Part shown: positions 1 to 7,199 of the stretch, in pieces
Position numbering within the stretch: the stretch's first letter is position 1
Layout of the letters: every line of letters starts with the position of its first letter
Assembly (NCBI GenBank): GCA_964394395.1
Contig: CAYMWV010000002.1
Span: 1 to 64,000 of the forward strand
Origin: Sediminispirochaeta sp964394395
Lineage (GTDB): Bacteria > Spirochaetota > Spirochaetia > DSM-16054 > Sediminispirochaetaceae
Direction of reading: 5' to 3'
DNA: 64,000 nt
Program-made: the position numbers and the translations under genes
Notes under the pieces: model-generated
Told to the model about the DNA's origin: nothing
Databases searched by the model: none
Seen by the model: the letters and a program-made list of their open reading frames with translations, nothing else

Positions 1-305
1 TGTTTGTCAAATCCGCCATCTTCTTTTCTTCTTGATCTTCTTGATCTTCATTGTACAGAGCAGATTGTTCCTGGTCATTCCGGCTGAGGGATCGGAGGGG
101 CCGCGGGTCCGGCCCGGCAGGGCCGGACGGAACCCCCGCAGAGCCCGACCCCGGCCGCTTTTTTGCCGGAGAGGGGCCAGGCAAAGGGAGTGCTGGTGCG
201 CTTTTAAGCGCCTGCGGCCCCGGAGGCGCCGGGGGGCGCCGGAGGGGTGCTGCGCCGGGGCTTGTGGCGGCCGGGGGCAGCCCCAGGGAAATCACTCCCA
301 GAAGA
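1..305. other. GC-rich intergenic stretch with hairpins
   Basis: No credible gene is seen; the open frames here are arginine/proline-rich shadows of GC-rich DNA. A perfect 9-bp inverted repeat lies at 107-115 and 120-128 (GTCCGGCCC, GGCA loop, GGGCCGGAC), and a second weaker 6-bp pairing spans about 258-285. Neither is followed by a T-run on either strand, so they are not clear intrinsic terminators. The region lies downstream of the minus-strand gene ending at 306. Confidence 0.5.
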
Positions 306-1100
306 TTACTCCCCCAGCTCCGCTTCAATCTCCTGAAGCCGCTTTTTCATCTTTTCCATGTTTTTTAAAATCCGCTCTTTCTCCCGCACCAGCGCCTCCT
401 GGGGATCTTCTGACCGGGGAGCGGGAGTGCGGCCCGGGGAGAAGCGTTCTTTGAGCATGTCCGGGGTGTCGCCGGAGAGGAGGCTTTGCAGGGCGGCCTG
501 GCGCTCTTCGGGCTCCCGGACCCGGGAGATAAACTTCATATTATCATAGCCGATTTCCGGGGGTAGCTCACTCTCCCCCACCCGTAGCAGGTGCTTGATC
601 TCGGTCCGCTCCAGCTGCAGCACCCGCTCTACGTAATCCTCAAAACGGGTGTGGGTCTCTTCGCAGAGCTGCCGCGCCTGCCGGAGCACCTGGCCAAGCT
701 GCTTCATCAGGGAGCCGTGGCCGGAGATGAAATCCCGTTTTATCCGCTCGGTGAGTTCAGCGAAGCGAGGGTCGGTTTCGAAGATGCTTTTGTAGAGGCC
801 GGTCTCTTCGGCCCGGTGGAGAAGAGCGTGGAGGATGCTCCAGAAGCGGCGGGTGTGGCTGCGGTTGCTTTTGGGAGCGTCGGCGGAGCAGAAGTGGAGG
901 TGGTGGGCGTACTCGTGGAGGGCGGTGTAGATAAGGAGATTGTCATCCTTGAAGTTTTTGTTGTGCAGGATGATCTCCCCGGTTTCGGGTTTGTAGAGGC
1001 CGTTTACCTTACGGCTCTGTTTGCCCGAAAGAACCAGGGAGAAATCCTTCTCCGGTTTTTCTACCTGCAGCAGCAGCTGTTTTACCTGTTCGGCGTTCAT
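306..1100 (-). CDS. Putative zinc metallopeptidase, SprT/M48-like
   Basis: The 264-residue protein has a clear HExxH zinc motif in ALHEYAHHLHF near residue 62, followed about 18 residues later by SHTRRFW, whose His could be a further metal ligand. The C-terminal 35 residues are Glu/Lys/Arg-rich and look like a coiled coil. No signal peptide or membrane segment is seen, so it should be cytoplasmic. It starts 28 bp after the argF stop on the same strand and may be co-transcribed, although the start has no good ribosome site. The substrate is unknown; the HExxH motif is the only firm evidence and the exact family is not certain. Confidence 0.7.
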   Translation of the reverse strand: MNAEQVKQLLLQVEKPEKDFSLVLSGKQSRKVNGLYKPETGEIILHNKNFKDDNLLIYTALHEYAHHLHFCSADAPKSNRSHTRRFWSILHALLHRAEETGLYKSIFETDPRFAELTERIKRDFISGHGSLMKQLGQVLRQARQLCEETHTRFEDYVERVLQLERTEIKHLLRVGESELPPEIGYDNMKFISRVREPEERQAALQSLLSGDTPDMLKERFSPGRTPAPRSEDPQEALVREKERILKNMEKMKKRLQEIEAELGE

Positions 1101-1128
1101 GGGGTCGGGGGTTCACCAGTTCACTTAT

Positions 1129-2124
1129 TTACAGATTCCCGGCAGTGGCGACCATCACCGCTTTGATGGTGTGCATCCGGTTTTCTGCTTCATCGAAGAC
1201 CACCGAGTGGCGGCTGCGGAAGACCTGATCGGTCACCTCCATCTCCTGCAGGCCGAATTGCTCCTTTACATCCCGGGCCACCGAGGTTTCCAGATCGTGG
1301 AAGGCGGGGAGGCAGTGCATGAAAAGCACGTCGGGGTTTCCCGTGGCATCGAGCATCTCCATGTTCACCTGGTAGGGCTTGAGGATCTTGATCCTTTCGG
1401 CAAACTGATCCTCCTCGCCCATGGAGACCCACACATCGGTGTAGATCACATCTGCATCTTTTACCCCCGAGGGGATGTCGTCGGTCACCTCGATATTTGC
1501 TCCCGTTTCGGTGGCCAGAGCTTTGGAGTAGTCCAGCATCTCCCCGGCGGGGTGGAGCTGTTTCGGCGCCACGGCGGTGAAGCTCATCCCCAGCTTGGCC
1601 GATGCCAGCATCAGGCTGTTTCCCATGTTATTCCGGGCGTCTCCCACGAAGACGAGTTTCACCTTGGAGAGGGGCTTGGGGGAGTGCTCGGAGATGGTGA
1701 GAAAGTCCGCCAGGATCTGGGTGGGATGGTAGAGGTCGGTAAGGCCGTTCCAGACCGGCACCCCGGCGTGCTCTGCCAGGGAAGCCACTGTCTCCTGCTT
1801 AAAGCCCCGGAACTCGATACCGTCGTAGTAGCGGCCCAGCACCTTTGCAGTATCTTCGATAGACTCCTTTTTGCCCATCTGGCTGTTGGTAAGGAAGGTT
1901 ACCTGGGCACCTTCGTCGAAGGCGGCAACCTCGAAGGCGCAGCGGGTACGGGTGGAAGCTTTTTCGAAGAGGAGCACAATATTTTTTCCCTCCAGTAGAT
2001 TCCCCTTGATCCCGGCACGTTTTTTGCGCTTCAGATCCATGGAGAGATCGAGGAGATAGCGGATTTCGTCGGGGGTGAAATCCTTCAGGGTGAGTAGACT
2101 TCTTCCTTTCAAGTTGACCGGCAT
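1129..2124 (-). CDS. argF: Ornithine carbamoyltransferase
   Basis: The enzyme transfers the carbamoyl group of carbamoyl phosphate to ornithine to give citrulline (arginine synthesis), or works in reverse in the arginine deiminase route. The 331-residue chain has the carbamoyl-phosphate motif STRTR with CAFEVAAFDEGA, the ornithine-side motif MGNSLM and the HCLPAFHD loop with its conserved Cys, all in family order and at family length. The start at 2124 is chosen because an AAGGAGGA ribosome site lies just upstream; a longer frame reaching the gap has no such site. A promoter and a perfect palindrome lie in the leader. The sequence resembles the long E. coli-type/ArcB branch, so a catabolic role (arcB) is possible, but no arcA or arcC is in view. 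Confidence 0.95.
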   Translation of the reverse strand: MPVNLKGRSLLTLKDFTPDEIRYLLDLSMDLKRKKRAGIKGNLLEGKNIVLLFEKASTRTRCAFEVAAFDEGAQVTFLTNSQMGKKESIEDTAKVLGRYYDGIEFRGFKQETVASLAEHAGVPVWNGLTDLYHPTQILADFLTISEHSPKPLSKVKLVFVGDARNNMGNSLMLASAKLGMSFTAVAPKQLHPAGEMLDYSKALATETGANIEVTDDIPSGVKDADVIYTDVWVSMGEEDQFAERIKILKPYQVNMEMLDATGNPDVLFMHCLPAFHDLETSVARDVKEQFGLQEMEVTDQVFRSRHSVVFDEAENRMHTIKAVMVATAGNL

Positions 2125-2185
2125 AGCTTCCTCCTTGGGTCCGGTTTGGATGATTTGTTCCCCAGGGGCGCTGTAGCCCCCGTTT

Positions 2186-2203
2186 TTTGCATATATATGC
2201 AAA
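2186..2203. promoter_or_regulatory. 18-bp palindromic operator candidate in argF leader
   Basis: TTTGCATATATATGCAAA is a perfect palindrome placed about ten bases downstream of the -10 box, i.e. at roughly +3 to +20. Its size, AT core and outer TGCAT/ATGCA arms resemble ARG boxes bound by ArgR (family consensus built on TGAAT/ATTCA arms). Binding by an ArgR-type repressor is an inference; no argR gene is in the window. Confidence 0.6.
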
Positions 2204-2212
2204 TATTTCAGG

Positions 2213-2241
2213 ATTATATGTATATTCTTGCAGTTTGGCAA
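2213..2241 (-). promoter_or_regulatory. Sigma-70-type promoter of argF
   Basis: On the minus strand TTGCCA (plus 2236-2241) is followed after exactly 17 bp by TATAAT (plus 2213-2218). The leader to the argF ATG is then about 80 nt and includes the palindrome at 2186-2203. Confidence 0.75.
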
Positions 2242-2253
2242 GAGGGTTGACAA

Positions 2254-2353
2254 NNNNNNNNNNNNNNNNNNNNNNNNNNNNNNNNNNNNNNNNNNNNNNN
2301 NNNNNNNNNNNNNNNNNNNNNNNNNNNNNNNNNNNNNNNNNNNNNNNNNNNNN
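2254..2353. other. Assembly gap, 100 N
   Basis: Exactly 100 undetermined bases, a conventional placeholder length. The gap sits between the argF promoter and the stop codon of the hybrid kinase gene (2356-2358), so an unseen gene could lie here. Confidence 0.99.
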
Positions 2354-2355
2354 CC

Positions 2356-5300
2356 CTATCGATACTTCTGCAAAACAGCCTTGATTTTCTCCATCTCCAC
2401 CGGTTTTGCTACAAAATCGTCCATACCGGCGGCAAAACATCTTTCCTGTTCATCTTTCAATGCTCCGGCAGTTAGAGCAATAATAGGAACTTGTTTACCT
2501 GTGACAGCTTCTATTGCGCGAATCTGCACTGTTGCCTCCAGTCCATCAAGCTCAGGCATCTGCACATCCATAAACACCAGATCCGGCTCTATCTTTTTAT
2601 ACTGCTCTACCGCCTGCACTCCATTTTCCGCTTCATACAGCTCTGATTCAGATACAATCTTGCCGATCATAATCTTTATCAGCTTCATGTTAACCAGATT
2701 ATCTTCAGCTATCAATACCTTAACCTTGCCAGAAACACCATTAGCTTCAGCTTCTGTGACCTCCGACTCATCGCTCCGGGCAAAGGCAGTTCCCTGGGAA
2801 GGCACATTTCCCACACTCCTATTCCCCAGGGCAGGCGATATCTTATCCGGCTCCCTCAGATTGCAGAGATAGGTAAAGAGGTCGCTGCTTTTAACCGGTT
2901 TGGTCAATCTGAATCGAACACCCATCTCCTCGCACCGTTTATGAACCTCGGCATCATCAGAAGAAGAGTGGAGTAAAATGATTGGCTGTTTTTCTGAGCT
3001 TGTCTTGTATTTGTCACGGATCAGGCGAATGGTTTCAAGACCGTCCATATCGGGCATATTGTAGTCACAGATGATAACATCAAAGGATTGAACTGTTTCA
3101 AGCCGCTTAAGTGCTTCCCGGCCATTATCATATGATTCACACTCGATCTTCCACTGGGCCATCATCTGCTTTAGAATGAAACAATTATTGGCGTTGTCGT
3201 CGATAATAAGGCAGCGCTTCACCGATTCAATCTGCGAGGGGTCCCGTTTCTCCCCCTCCTCAAACCTGGTGTTTAAGTCGAAATAGAAGGTGCTGCCTTC
3301 ACCAAGGCTACTGCTGATATGGATTACACTTCCCATTTTTTTGGCGATCATATCGGAAATGATCAGGCCCAGACCGGTACCTCCGAATTTACGGGTAGTT
3401 GAACTGTCCGCCTGTGAAAAGGCTTTGAAAAGCTTCTCTTTCTGTGTATCGCTGATACCAATACCGGTATCACGAACAGAAAAGGAGAGTTTCCCCTCTC
3501 CATCGTCAAGCTGTTCATACCTGACTTTGAGTTCTACTTCGCCTTTGTGAGTAAATTTTACAGCGTTACCAAGCAGGTTGGCAAGAATCTGCTTAAGCCG
3601 AATCGGATCAACAAAGGCAAAGCGAGGCATCCGGAGGTCAATATCAAGAAGCAGTTCAATCGCTTTTTTTTCCGCAGCAAATTTCACAATATCTATACTG
3701 TTTTCTAAAAGATCGATCATATCGGTCCTGACCGTTTCCAACTCCAGCATGCCTGCTTCGATCTTTGAAAAATCAAGAATGTCGTTGATAATCCCCAGCA
3801 GGATATGCCCGGACATATTGGCGTTTTCTATATACTCCTGCTGCACCGGGGTGAGGGGTGTATTTTTTATTAGATCGGTAAAACCGATAATCCCATTCAG
3901 GGGAGTGCGAATTTCATGGCTCATATTGGCCAGAAATACCGATTTTGCTTTACTGGCTGCTTCAGCCTCCTCTTTGGAATCAACAAGCTCCCGTTCAAGT
4001 TCCATTCGATTAGTGACATTAACCACCATTTCAGCAAATATTTTTAATACCATTATTTCATTATCAGAGTATCTCTGTACCGATTTGACATAATCAAAGC
4101 CGACAAATCCAATGCACCTATCCCGACTCATCATCGGAAGATTTATTACACTTTTTACTCCCTGGGGCTCAAGGATCTGTCTGGCGGTATCCTTTGGAGG
4201 TAATTGCAGTACATCCTCAATATAGATGTTTCTACCATGTGTATGAGCATCAATCCACTCCGGGAGCAGATCAAGAGGATTATTCTGTAAATTATCAATT
4301 TCGGGCTCTATACCTTCATTACACCATTCGAAGGTGTTGCTGGCGAGCTTTCTATCCCAGTCGTAGGCAAAGATATAGGCCCGATCTGCGGAGACAAATT
4401 CTCCCAACTCTTTGAGGGAGTTATTGATAGCATCATCTACCTCTTCTCTGGAAATATTGATGTACTCTGAAGCAATTTTCATGAGAATGGACTGCATTGC
4501 TGACAAGGATTTTAATTTTTCTTCTGCCTTCTTACGGTCGGTGATATCAATAGCCAAGCCGGTATGACGTATAATTTTGCCCTTTGCATCTAATACCGGA
4601 AAAGTTTGTGCCCGAATCCAACGAATATCACCATCTGGTCTTAATATGCGATACTCAAGGTTAAATGTGCCACCATTGCTGTATCTTTCCAATTCAGCGC
4701 AAACGGCAGCTTTGTCTGCATTGTAGATAGTATCAATAAACGATTGCGGTTTGTCGTATAAGCTTTGACAGGAACGCCCCCACACTTGTTCATAGGCAGG
4801 ATTAACGTAAAGCACTTTTGAGTTATCTGCACTACGCAACCAGAATACTTCCCCCATACTTTCGGTAATCTGACTGAGTTTCTCCTCGCTTTCCCGCAAT
4901 TCCTTCTCTACCAACTTACGGTCGGTGATATCTTCAAAGGAGGTCATGATATAAAGCGGCCCCCCGGTTTCATCTTTTACTGTACTTGCCGAGATCTGAA
5001 CATCGAATAGCTCACCATTTTTCTTTTTTGCCTTTAGCTCCCCCTTGAAAGAGCCATTTGCAGCAATCTCTTCCAGGGCATGCTCTATTTTTCCGATTTC
5101 AGATGCTGGGTGGGCATCAAATGGGGTTTTATCGTAACATTCTTCAGCCGTTTTATAGCCAAACATCTTGAGAAATGAATCGTTCACATAAAACACTTTT
5201 CCCTCTGCATCGGAAAATGCTAGTGCAGCGATAGATGTATCAATGGCTGTCTGTTTGATCTTTTCAGAGGTGATATCGATAAAGGTTGTAGAGAAATACA

Positions 5301-5625
5301 TCTTATGCCCGGAATAGACATGCACCCGGTACCATTTCTGAAGCAGCTCGAAATATTGCTCAAAAGATTCATCGCCCCCCTGAAGGGCTACTTTTCCGTA
5401 AAAGCCGATCCAGTCAAAATCAGCCTTCTCTATACCGGGGATGACCTGGCGAACCGTTTTCCCCACCACATTCTCCGCCTTGAGGCCGGTAACCTTCTCA
5501 AAGCTTGGATTAACCTCAATGAAACGGTAATCGACAGGCCGGTCTTGCTCATCCAGGATGATTTCATGATGCGCAAAGCCAAAGGGTGAGGCGTAGATAA
5601 TATCCTGCAACTGTTTTTCATTCAT
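2356..5625 (-). CDS. PAS/GAF hybrid sensor histidine kinase with two receivers
   Basis: This 1089-residue cytoplasmic sensor autophosphorylates on His and passes phosphate to fused receivers. In order: three PAS domains (about 1-125, 130-245, 255-370, each ending in an ITDRK-like motif), a GAF-like domain (about 390-535), a HisKA helix with MSHEIRTPLNG near residue 570, an HATPase_c with FGGTGLGL, receiver 1 (acceptor Asp in IICDYNMPD near 853) and receiver 2 (VFMDVQMPE near 1017, Lys in FVAKP). No transmembrane segment is seen, so it senses an internal signal. The start has AAGGAT about eight bases upstream. The stop codon TAG lies two bases from the gap, so the gene is complete. No partner response regulator adjoins. 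Confidence 0.92.
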   Translation of the reverse strand: MNEKQLQDIIYASPFGFAHHEIILDEQDRPVDYRFIEVNPSFEKVTGLKAENVVGKTVRQVIPGIEKADFDWIGFYGKVALQGGDESFEQYFELLQKWYRVHVYSGHKMYFSTTFIDITSEKIKQTAIDTSIAALAFSDAEGKVFYVNDSFLKMFGYKTAEECYDKTPFDAHPASEIGKIEHALEEIAANGSFKGELKAKKKNGELFDVQISASTVKDETGGPLYIMTSFEDITDRKLVEKELRESEEKLSQITESMGEVFWLRSADNSKVLYVNPAYEQVWGRSCQSLYDKPQSFIDTIYNADKAAVCAELERYSNGGTFNLEYRILRPDGDIRWIRAQTFPVLDAKGKIIRHTGLAIDITDRKKAEEKLKSLSAMQSILMKIASEYINISREEVDDAINNSLKELGEFVSADRAYIFAYDWDRKLASNTFEWCNEGIEPEIDNLQNNPLDLLPEWIDAHTHGRNIYIEDVLQLPPKDTARQILEPQGVKSVINLPMMSRDRCIGFVGFDYVKSVQRYSDNEIMVLKIFAEMVVNVTNRMELERELVDSKEEAEAASKAKSVFLANMSHEIRTPLNGIIGFTDLIKNTPLTPVQQEYIENANMSGHILLGIINDILDFSKIEAGMLELETVRTDMIDLLENSIDIVKFAAEKKAIELLLDIDLRMPRFAFVDPIRLKQILANLLGNAVKFTHKGEVELKVRYEQLDDGEGKLSFSVRDTGIGISDTQKEKLFKAFSQADSSTTRKFGGTGLGLIISDMIAKKMGSVIHISSSLGEGSTFYFDLNTRFEEGEKRDPSQIESVKRCLIIDDNANNCFILKQMMAQWKIECESYDNGREALKRLETVQSFDVIICDYNMPDMDGLETIRLIRDKYKTSSEKQPIILLHSSSDDAEVHKRCEEMGVRFRLTKPVKSSDLFTYLCNLREPDKISPALGNRSVGNVPSQGTAFARSDESEVTEAEANGVSGKVKVLIAEDNLVNMKLIKIMIGKIVSESELYEAENGVQAVEQYKKIEPDLVFMDVQMPELDGLEATVQIRAIEAVTGKQVPIIALTAGALKDEQERCFAAGMDDFVAKPVEMEKIKAVLQKYR

Positions 5626-5632
5626 GGTTTAT

Positions 5633-5716
5633 ATCCTTAAGGATGATATCATCATCGGAAATCCCTTCTGGCCACAGGGCTGGACACGGGCCCCATGCAT
5701 CTGCTCTGACAGAGCA
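5633..5716. promoter_or_regulatory. Leader palindromes upstream of hybrid kinase
   Basis: Two palindromes lie in the roughly 95-nt leader of the kinase gene: TGCTCTGACAGAGCA (5702-5716, 7-bp arms) and ATCCTTAAGGAT (5633-5644), the latter overlapping the ribosome site AAGGAT. They could be operators or RNA structures; no regulator is identified. Confidence 0.4.
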
Positions 5717-5728
5717 TTCCTGATTCAA

Positions 5729-5757
5729 ATTATAGAGATCAAGAGCCTATGGTGCAA
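5729..5757 (-). promoter_or_regulatory. Promoter of hybrid kinase gene
   Basis: On the minus strand a perfect TATAAT (plus 5729-5734) is preceded at 17 bp by TTGCAC (plus 5752-5757). Confidence 0.6.
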
Positions 5758-5830
5758 CAGGGGAGGAGAGTATCGCTGCTTCTCTGGCTGCCTGGCTGCT
5801 GGCGGCTTCGGCACAGAGTGGATAATGGGC

Positions 5831-5859
5831 TTCAAATTTCGTGTAAAATCTGCTATAAT
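5831..5859 (+). promoter_or_regulatory. Promoter of toxin-antitoxin operon
   Basis: TTCAAA (5831-5836), 17 bp, then a perfect TATAAT (5854-5859). Only six bases separate the -10 box from the ATG at 5866, so transcription should begin at or next to the start codon (leaderless mRNA). Confidence 0.65.
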
Positions 5860-5865
5860 TGGCGG

Positions 5866-6156
5866 ATGCAGCAAAGTATGTTGCTCCTTTTTGCAAAGAA
5901 ATATCTCTGGTGGCAAAAACCTGAAGAGGCGGTACGAAATCCGGAACGGGTCCTGGCAGCGGCCATGAACCTGGGAAGCCTGGAAGATTATCAGGCCCTG
6001 TACAAAGTGTTTGGCCCCCGAACTCTGGCGTCGGTTTTAAAAATGAATGTGCCGGGCTGGTTTGCACCAAAATCCTGGTCTTTTTGGCACAGGGTTCTGG
6101 ATCTGGTTCCCCTGTCAAAGCCTGTGCCTCCGCCCCCGGTTAGAGAGTTTAGATGA
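5866..6156 (+). CDS. Probable antitoxin of AbiEii-type system (DUF6922-like)
   Basis: A 96-residue basic protein with a motif order seen in small partners of AbiEii/MenT-like nucleotidyltransferases: an aromatic N-terminal stretch (KKYLWW), PERVLAAAMNLGSLEDY, then FWHRVLDL. In such pairs the first gene encodes a DNA-binding or chaperone-like antitoxin. It overlaps the toxin gene by four bases (ATGA at 6153-6156), the usual sign of translational coupling. Two starts are possible, ATG 5866 and ATG 5878; the first is favoured because the -10 box ends six bases before it and there is no ribosome site for either. The family name is a tentative match by eye. Confidence 0.65.
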   Translation: MQQSMLLLFAKKYLWWQKPEEAVRNPERVLAAAMNLGSLEDYQALYKVFGPRTLASVLKMNVPGWFAPKSWSFWHRVLDLVPLSKPVPPPPVREFR

Positions 6157-6821
6157 AAGCATTCAAGGCCAGACTGGATATTCTTCCTCCAGCCCAGCGC
6201 ATTCTCTGGCATCAGTTATCAAATATTAACAGTAGATTTGTTCTCTACGGTGGCACCGCTTTGGCTTTGCGGCTGGGCCACCGGCAATCGGTGGATTATG
6301 ATTTTTTTACCCACCGGGAACTTGATACTGAACGAATTCTGTCAGATCTTCCTTTCCTGGAAGATGCAACGGTGCTGCAGTCAGAAAGAAACACCTATAC
6401 CGCACAGGTACCGATGGAAGATGATTTTGTTAAGATCAGTTTCTTTGGAACCCTTTCATTTGGCAGGGTCAAGGACCCGGAGTGGAGCCACGATAAGGTT
6501 CTCCTTGTGGCCTCTGCTGAAGATATTCTGGCAGGCAAGCTGAAAGTTATCATGCAAAGGATAGAGACGAAGGATTACCAGGATGTTGCGTCCCTGATAA
6601 AAAACGGATATTCCCTGGCTGACGGCCTGGCTGCAACACAGACCCTTTTCGGGAAAACCTTTTCTCCAGTAGATTGTCTCAGAGCACTGGAATACTTCGA
6701 CGACCCTCTGCTGGACGATCTTGGGCAGGAAGAGAGGAATGTGCTGAAATACGCTGTTCAGGATATCATTACCCAAGGGGTAATTCCGGAAAAACTAAAA
6801 AAGAAAGAGACACTTTTCTAA
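6153..6821 (+). CDS. AbiEii/AbiGii-type nucleotidyltransferase toxin
   Basis: The 222-residue protein has the polymerase-beta nucleotidyltransferase core: FVLYGGTALALRLGHRQSVDYDFF (GG near residue 33, the D-x-D pair in VDYDFF near 48) and the downstream Lys region ILAGKLKVIMQRIETKDYQDV typical of AbiEii toxins. Members transfer nucleotides to tRNA or other targets and act in type IV toxin-antitoxin or abortive phage defence. It is the second gene of a two-gene operon with a four-base overlap. The next element downstream is an orphan antitoxin gene on the opposite strand, so this is a small defence/stability islet between housekeeping genes. Confidence 0.85.
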   Translation: MKAFKARLDILPPAQRILWHQLSNINSRFVLYGGTALALRLGHRQSVDYDFFTHRELDTERILSDLPFLEDATVLQSERNTYTAQVPMEDDFVKISFFGTLSFGRVKDPEWSHDKVLLVASAEDILAGKLKVIMQRIETKDYQDVASLIKNGYSLADGLAATQTLFGKTFSPVDCLRALEYFDDPLLDDLGQEERNVLKYAVQDIITQGVIPEKLKKKETLF

Positions 6822-6835
6822 GTCTTCTTCCAATG

Positions 6836-6849
6836 GAGGCTGTCCTGCA
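6836..6849. repeat. Repeated 14-mer (copy 1), IS-end-like
   Basis: GAGGCTGTCCTGCA lies 14 bp after the toxin stop. Its near twin GAGGCTGTCCCGCA (13/14 identical) is at 24975-24988, again directly behind an accessory gene. The GAGGCTGTCC start resembles termini of some insertion sequences, but no transposase is in the window. Confidence 0.3.
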
Positions 6850-6872
6850 ACCTATCCTGAGCATCATACACG

Positions 6873-7100
6873 TCATACACGCTCATCGGCAAGCTTATTA
6901 AACCCCGTCTGATCAATACCGCTTTTCATCCCCATCGCCCGGGCTTTCACATGGAAGGGTTCGGGAGTATCGCTCACTTGGGGAGAGAGCCCCCTGCGCA
7001 GAGCCTGATTGAGGGTCTCCTTGAATGAGCTGTGGGTCCGTCGCATCTGATCCTTGAGGAGCTGTTCCACCTCCGTATCTATGGTCACGGTAGTACGCAT
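6873..7100 (-). CDS. Orphan ribbon-helix-helix antitoxin (VapB-like)
   Basis: The 75-residue protein opens with MRTTVTIDTEVEQLLKDQM, a strand then helices typical of VapB-type ribbon-helix-helix antitoxins that bind DNA as dimers and neutralise a PIN-domain VapC RNase. The stop region reads GTATGA, so a partner could once have started by ATGA overlap, but the following codons encode no PIN domain before the neighbouring gene: the toxin is absent. The promoter is strong (TTGACA) and its -10 box lies six bases before the ATG with no ribosome site, suggesting a leaderless mRNA. A palindrome overlaps the -10 box, fitting autoregulation. Confidence 0.75.
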   Translation of the reverse strand: MRTTVTIDTEVEQLLKDQMRRTHSSFKETLNQALRRGLSPQVSDTPEPFHVKARAMGMKSGIDQTGFNKLADERV

Positions 7101-7105
7101 ACAGA

Positions 7106-7135
7106 TATCATGATAGCAAGATAGTAAGCTGTCAA
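7106..7135 (-). promoter_or_regulatory. Promoter and operator of RHH antitoxin
   Basis: On the minus strand a consensus TTGACA (plus 7130-7135), 17 bp, then CATGAT (plus 7107-7112). The palindrome TATCATGATA (7106-7115) covers the -10 box and is a likely binding site for the antitoxin itself. Six bases separate the -10 from the ATG at 7100. Confidence 0.6.
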
Positions 7136-7199
7136 GATGCTATTACAATTCTGCAAGCCGGGAACTTAGACTTACCTGCCGAGGGGCAATTTCAGCCCA

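Noticed and set aside
7..51. Fourteen-codon lysine-rich reading frame on the minus strand with GATCTTCTT-type repeats
   Set aside because: Too short, with no ribosome site, promoter or neighbour support; explained by a simple 9-bp repeat.
1021..1998. Long open frame of 325 codons opposite argF and the metallopeptidase
   Set aside because: Antisense shadow of two well-supported genes. Similar long shadows at 32794-34371, 36770-37936, 39847-41145 and 41483-42730 also lie wholly within recognised genes.
5749..6118. Open frames on both strands around the toxin-antitoxin promoter
   Set aside because: They cross the promoter or oppose the antitoxin gene and have low-complexity, Pro/Arg-rich content.
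6822..6872. Remnant vapC gene after the orphan antitoxin
   Set aside because: The codons following the ATGA context do not encode a PIN-domain start and the space is only 50 bp.
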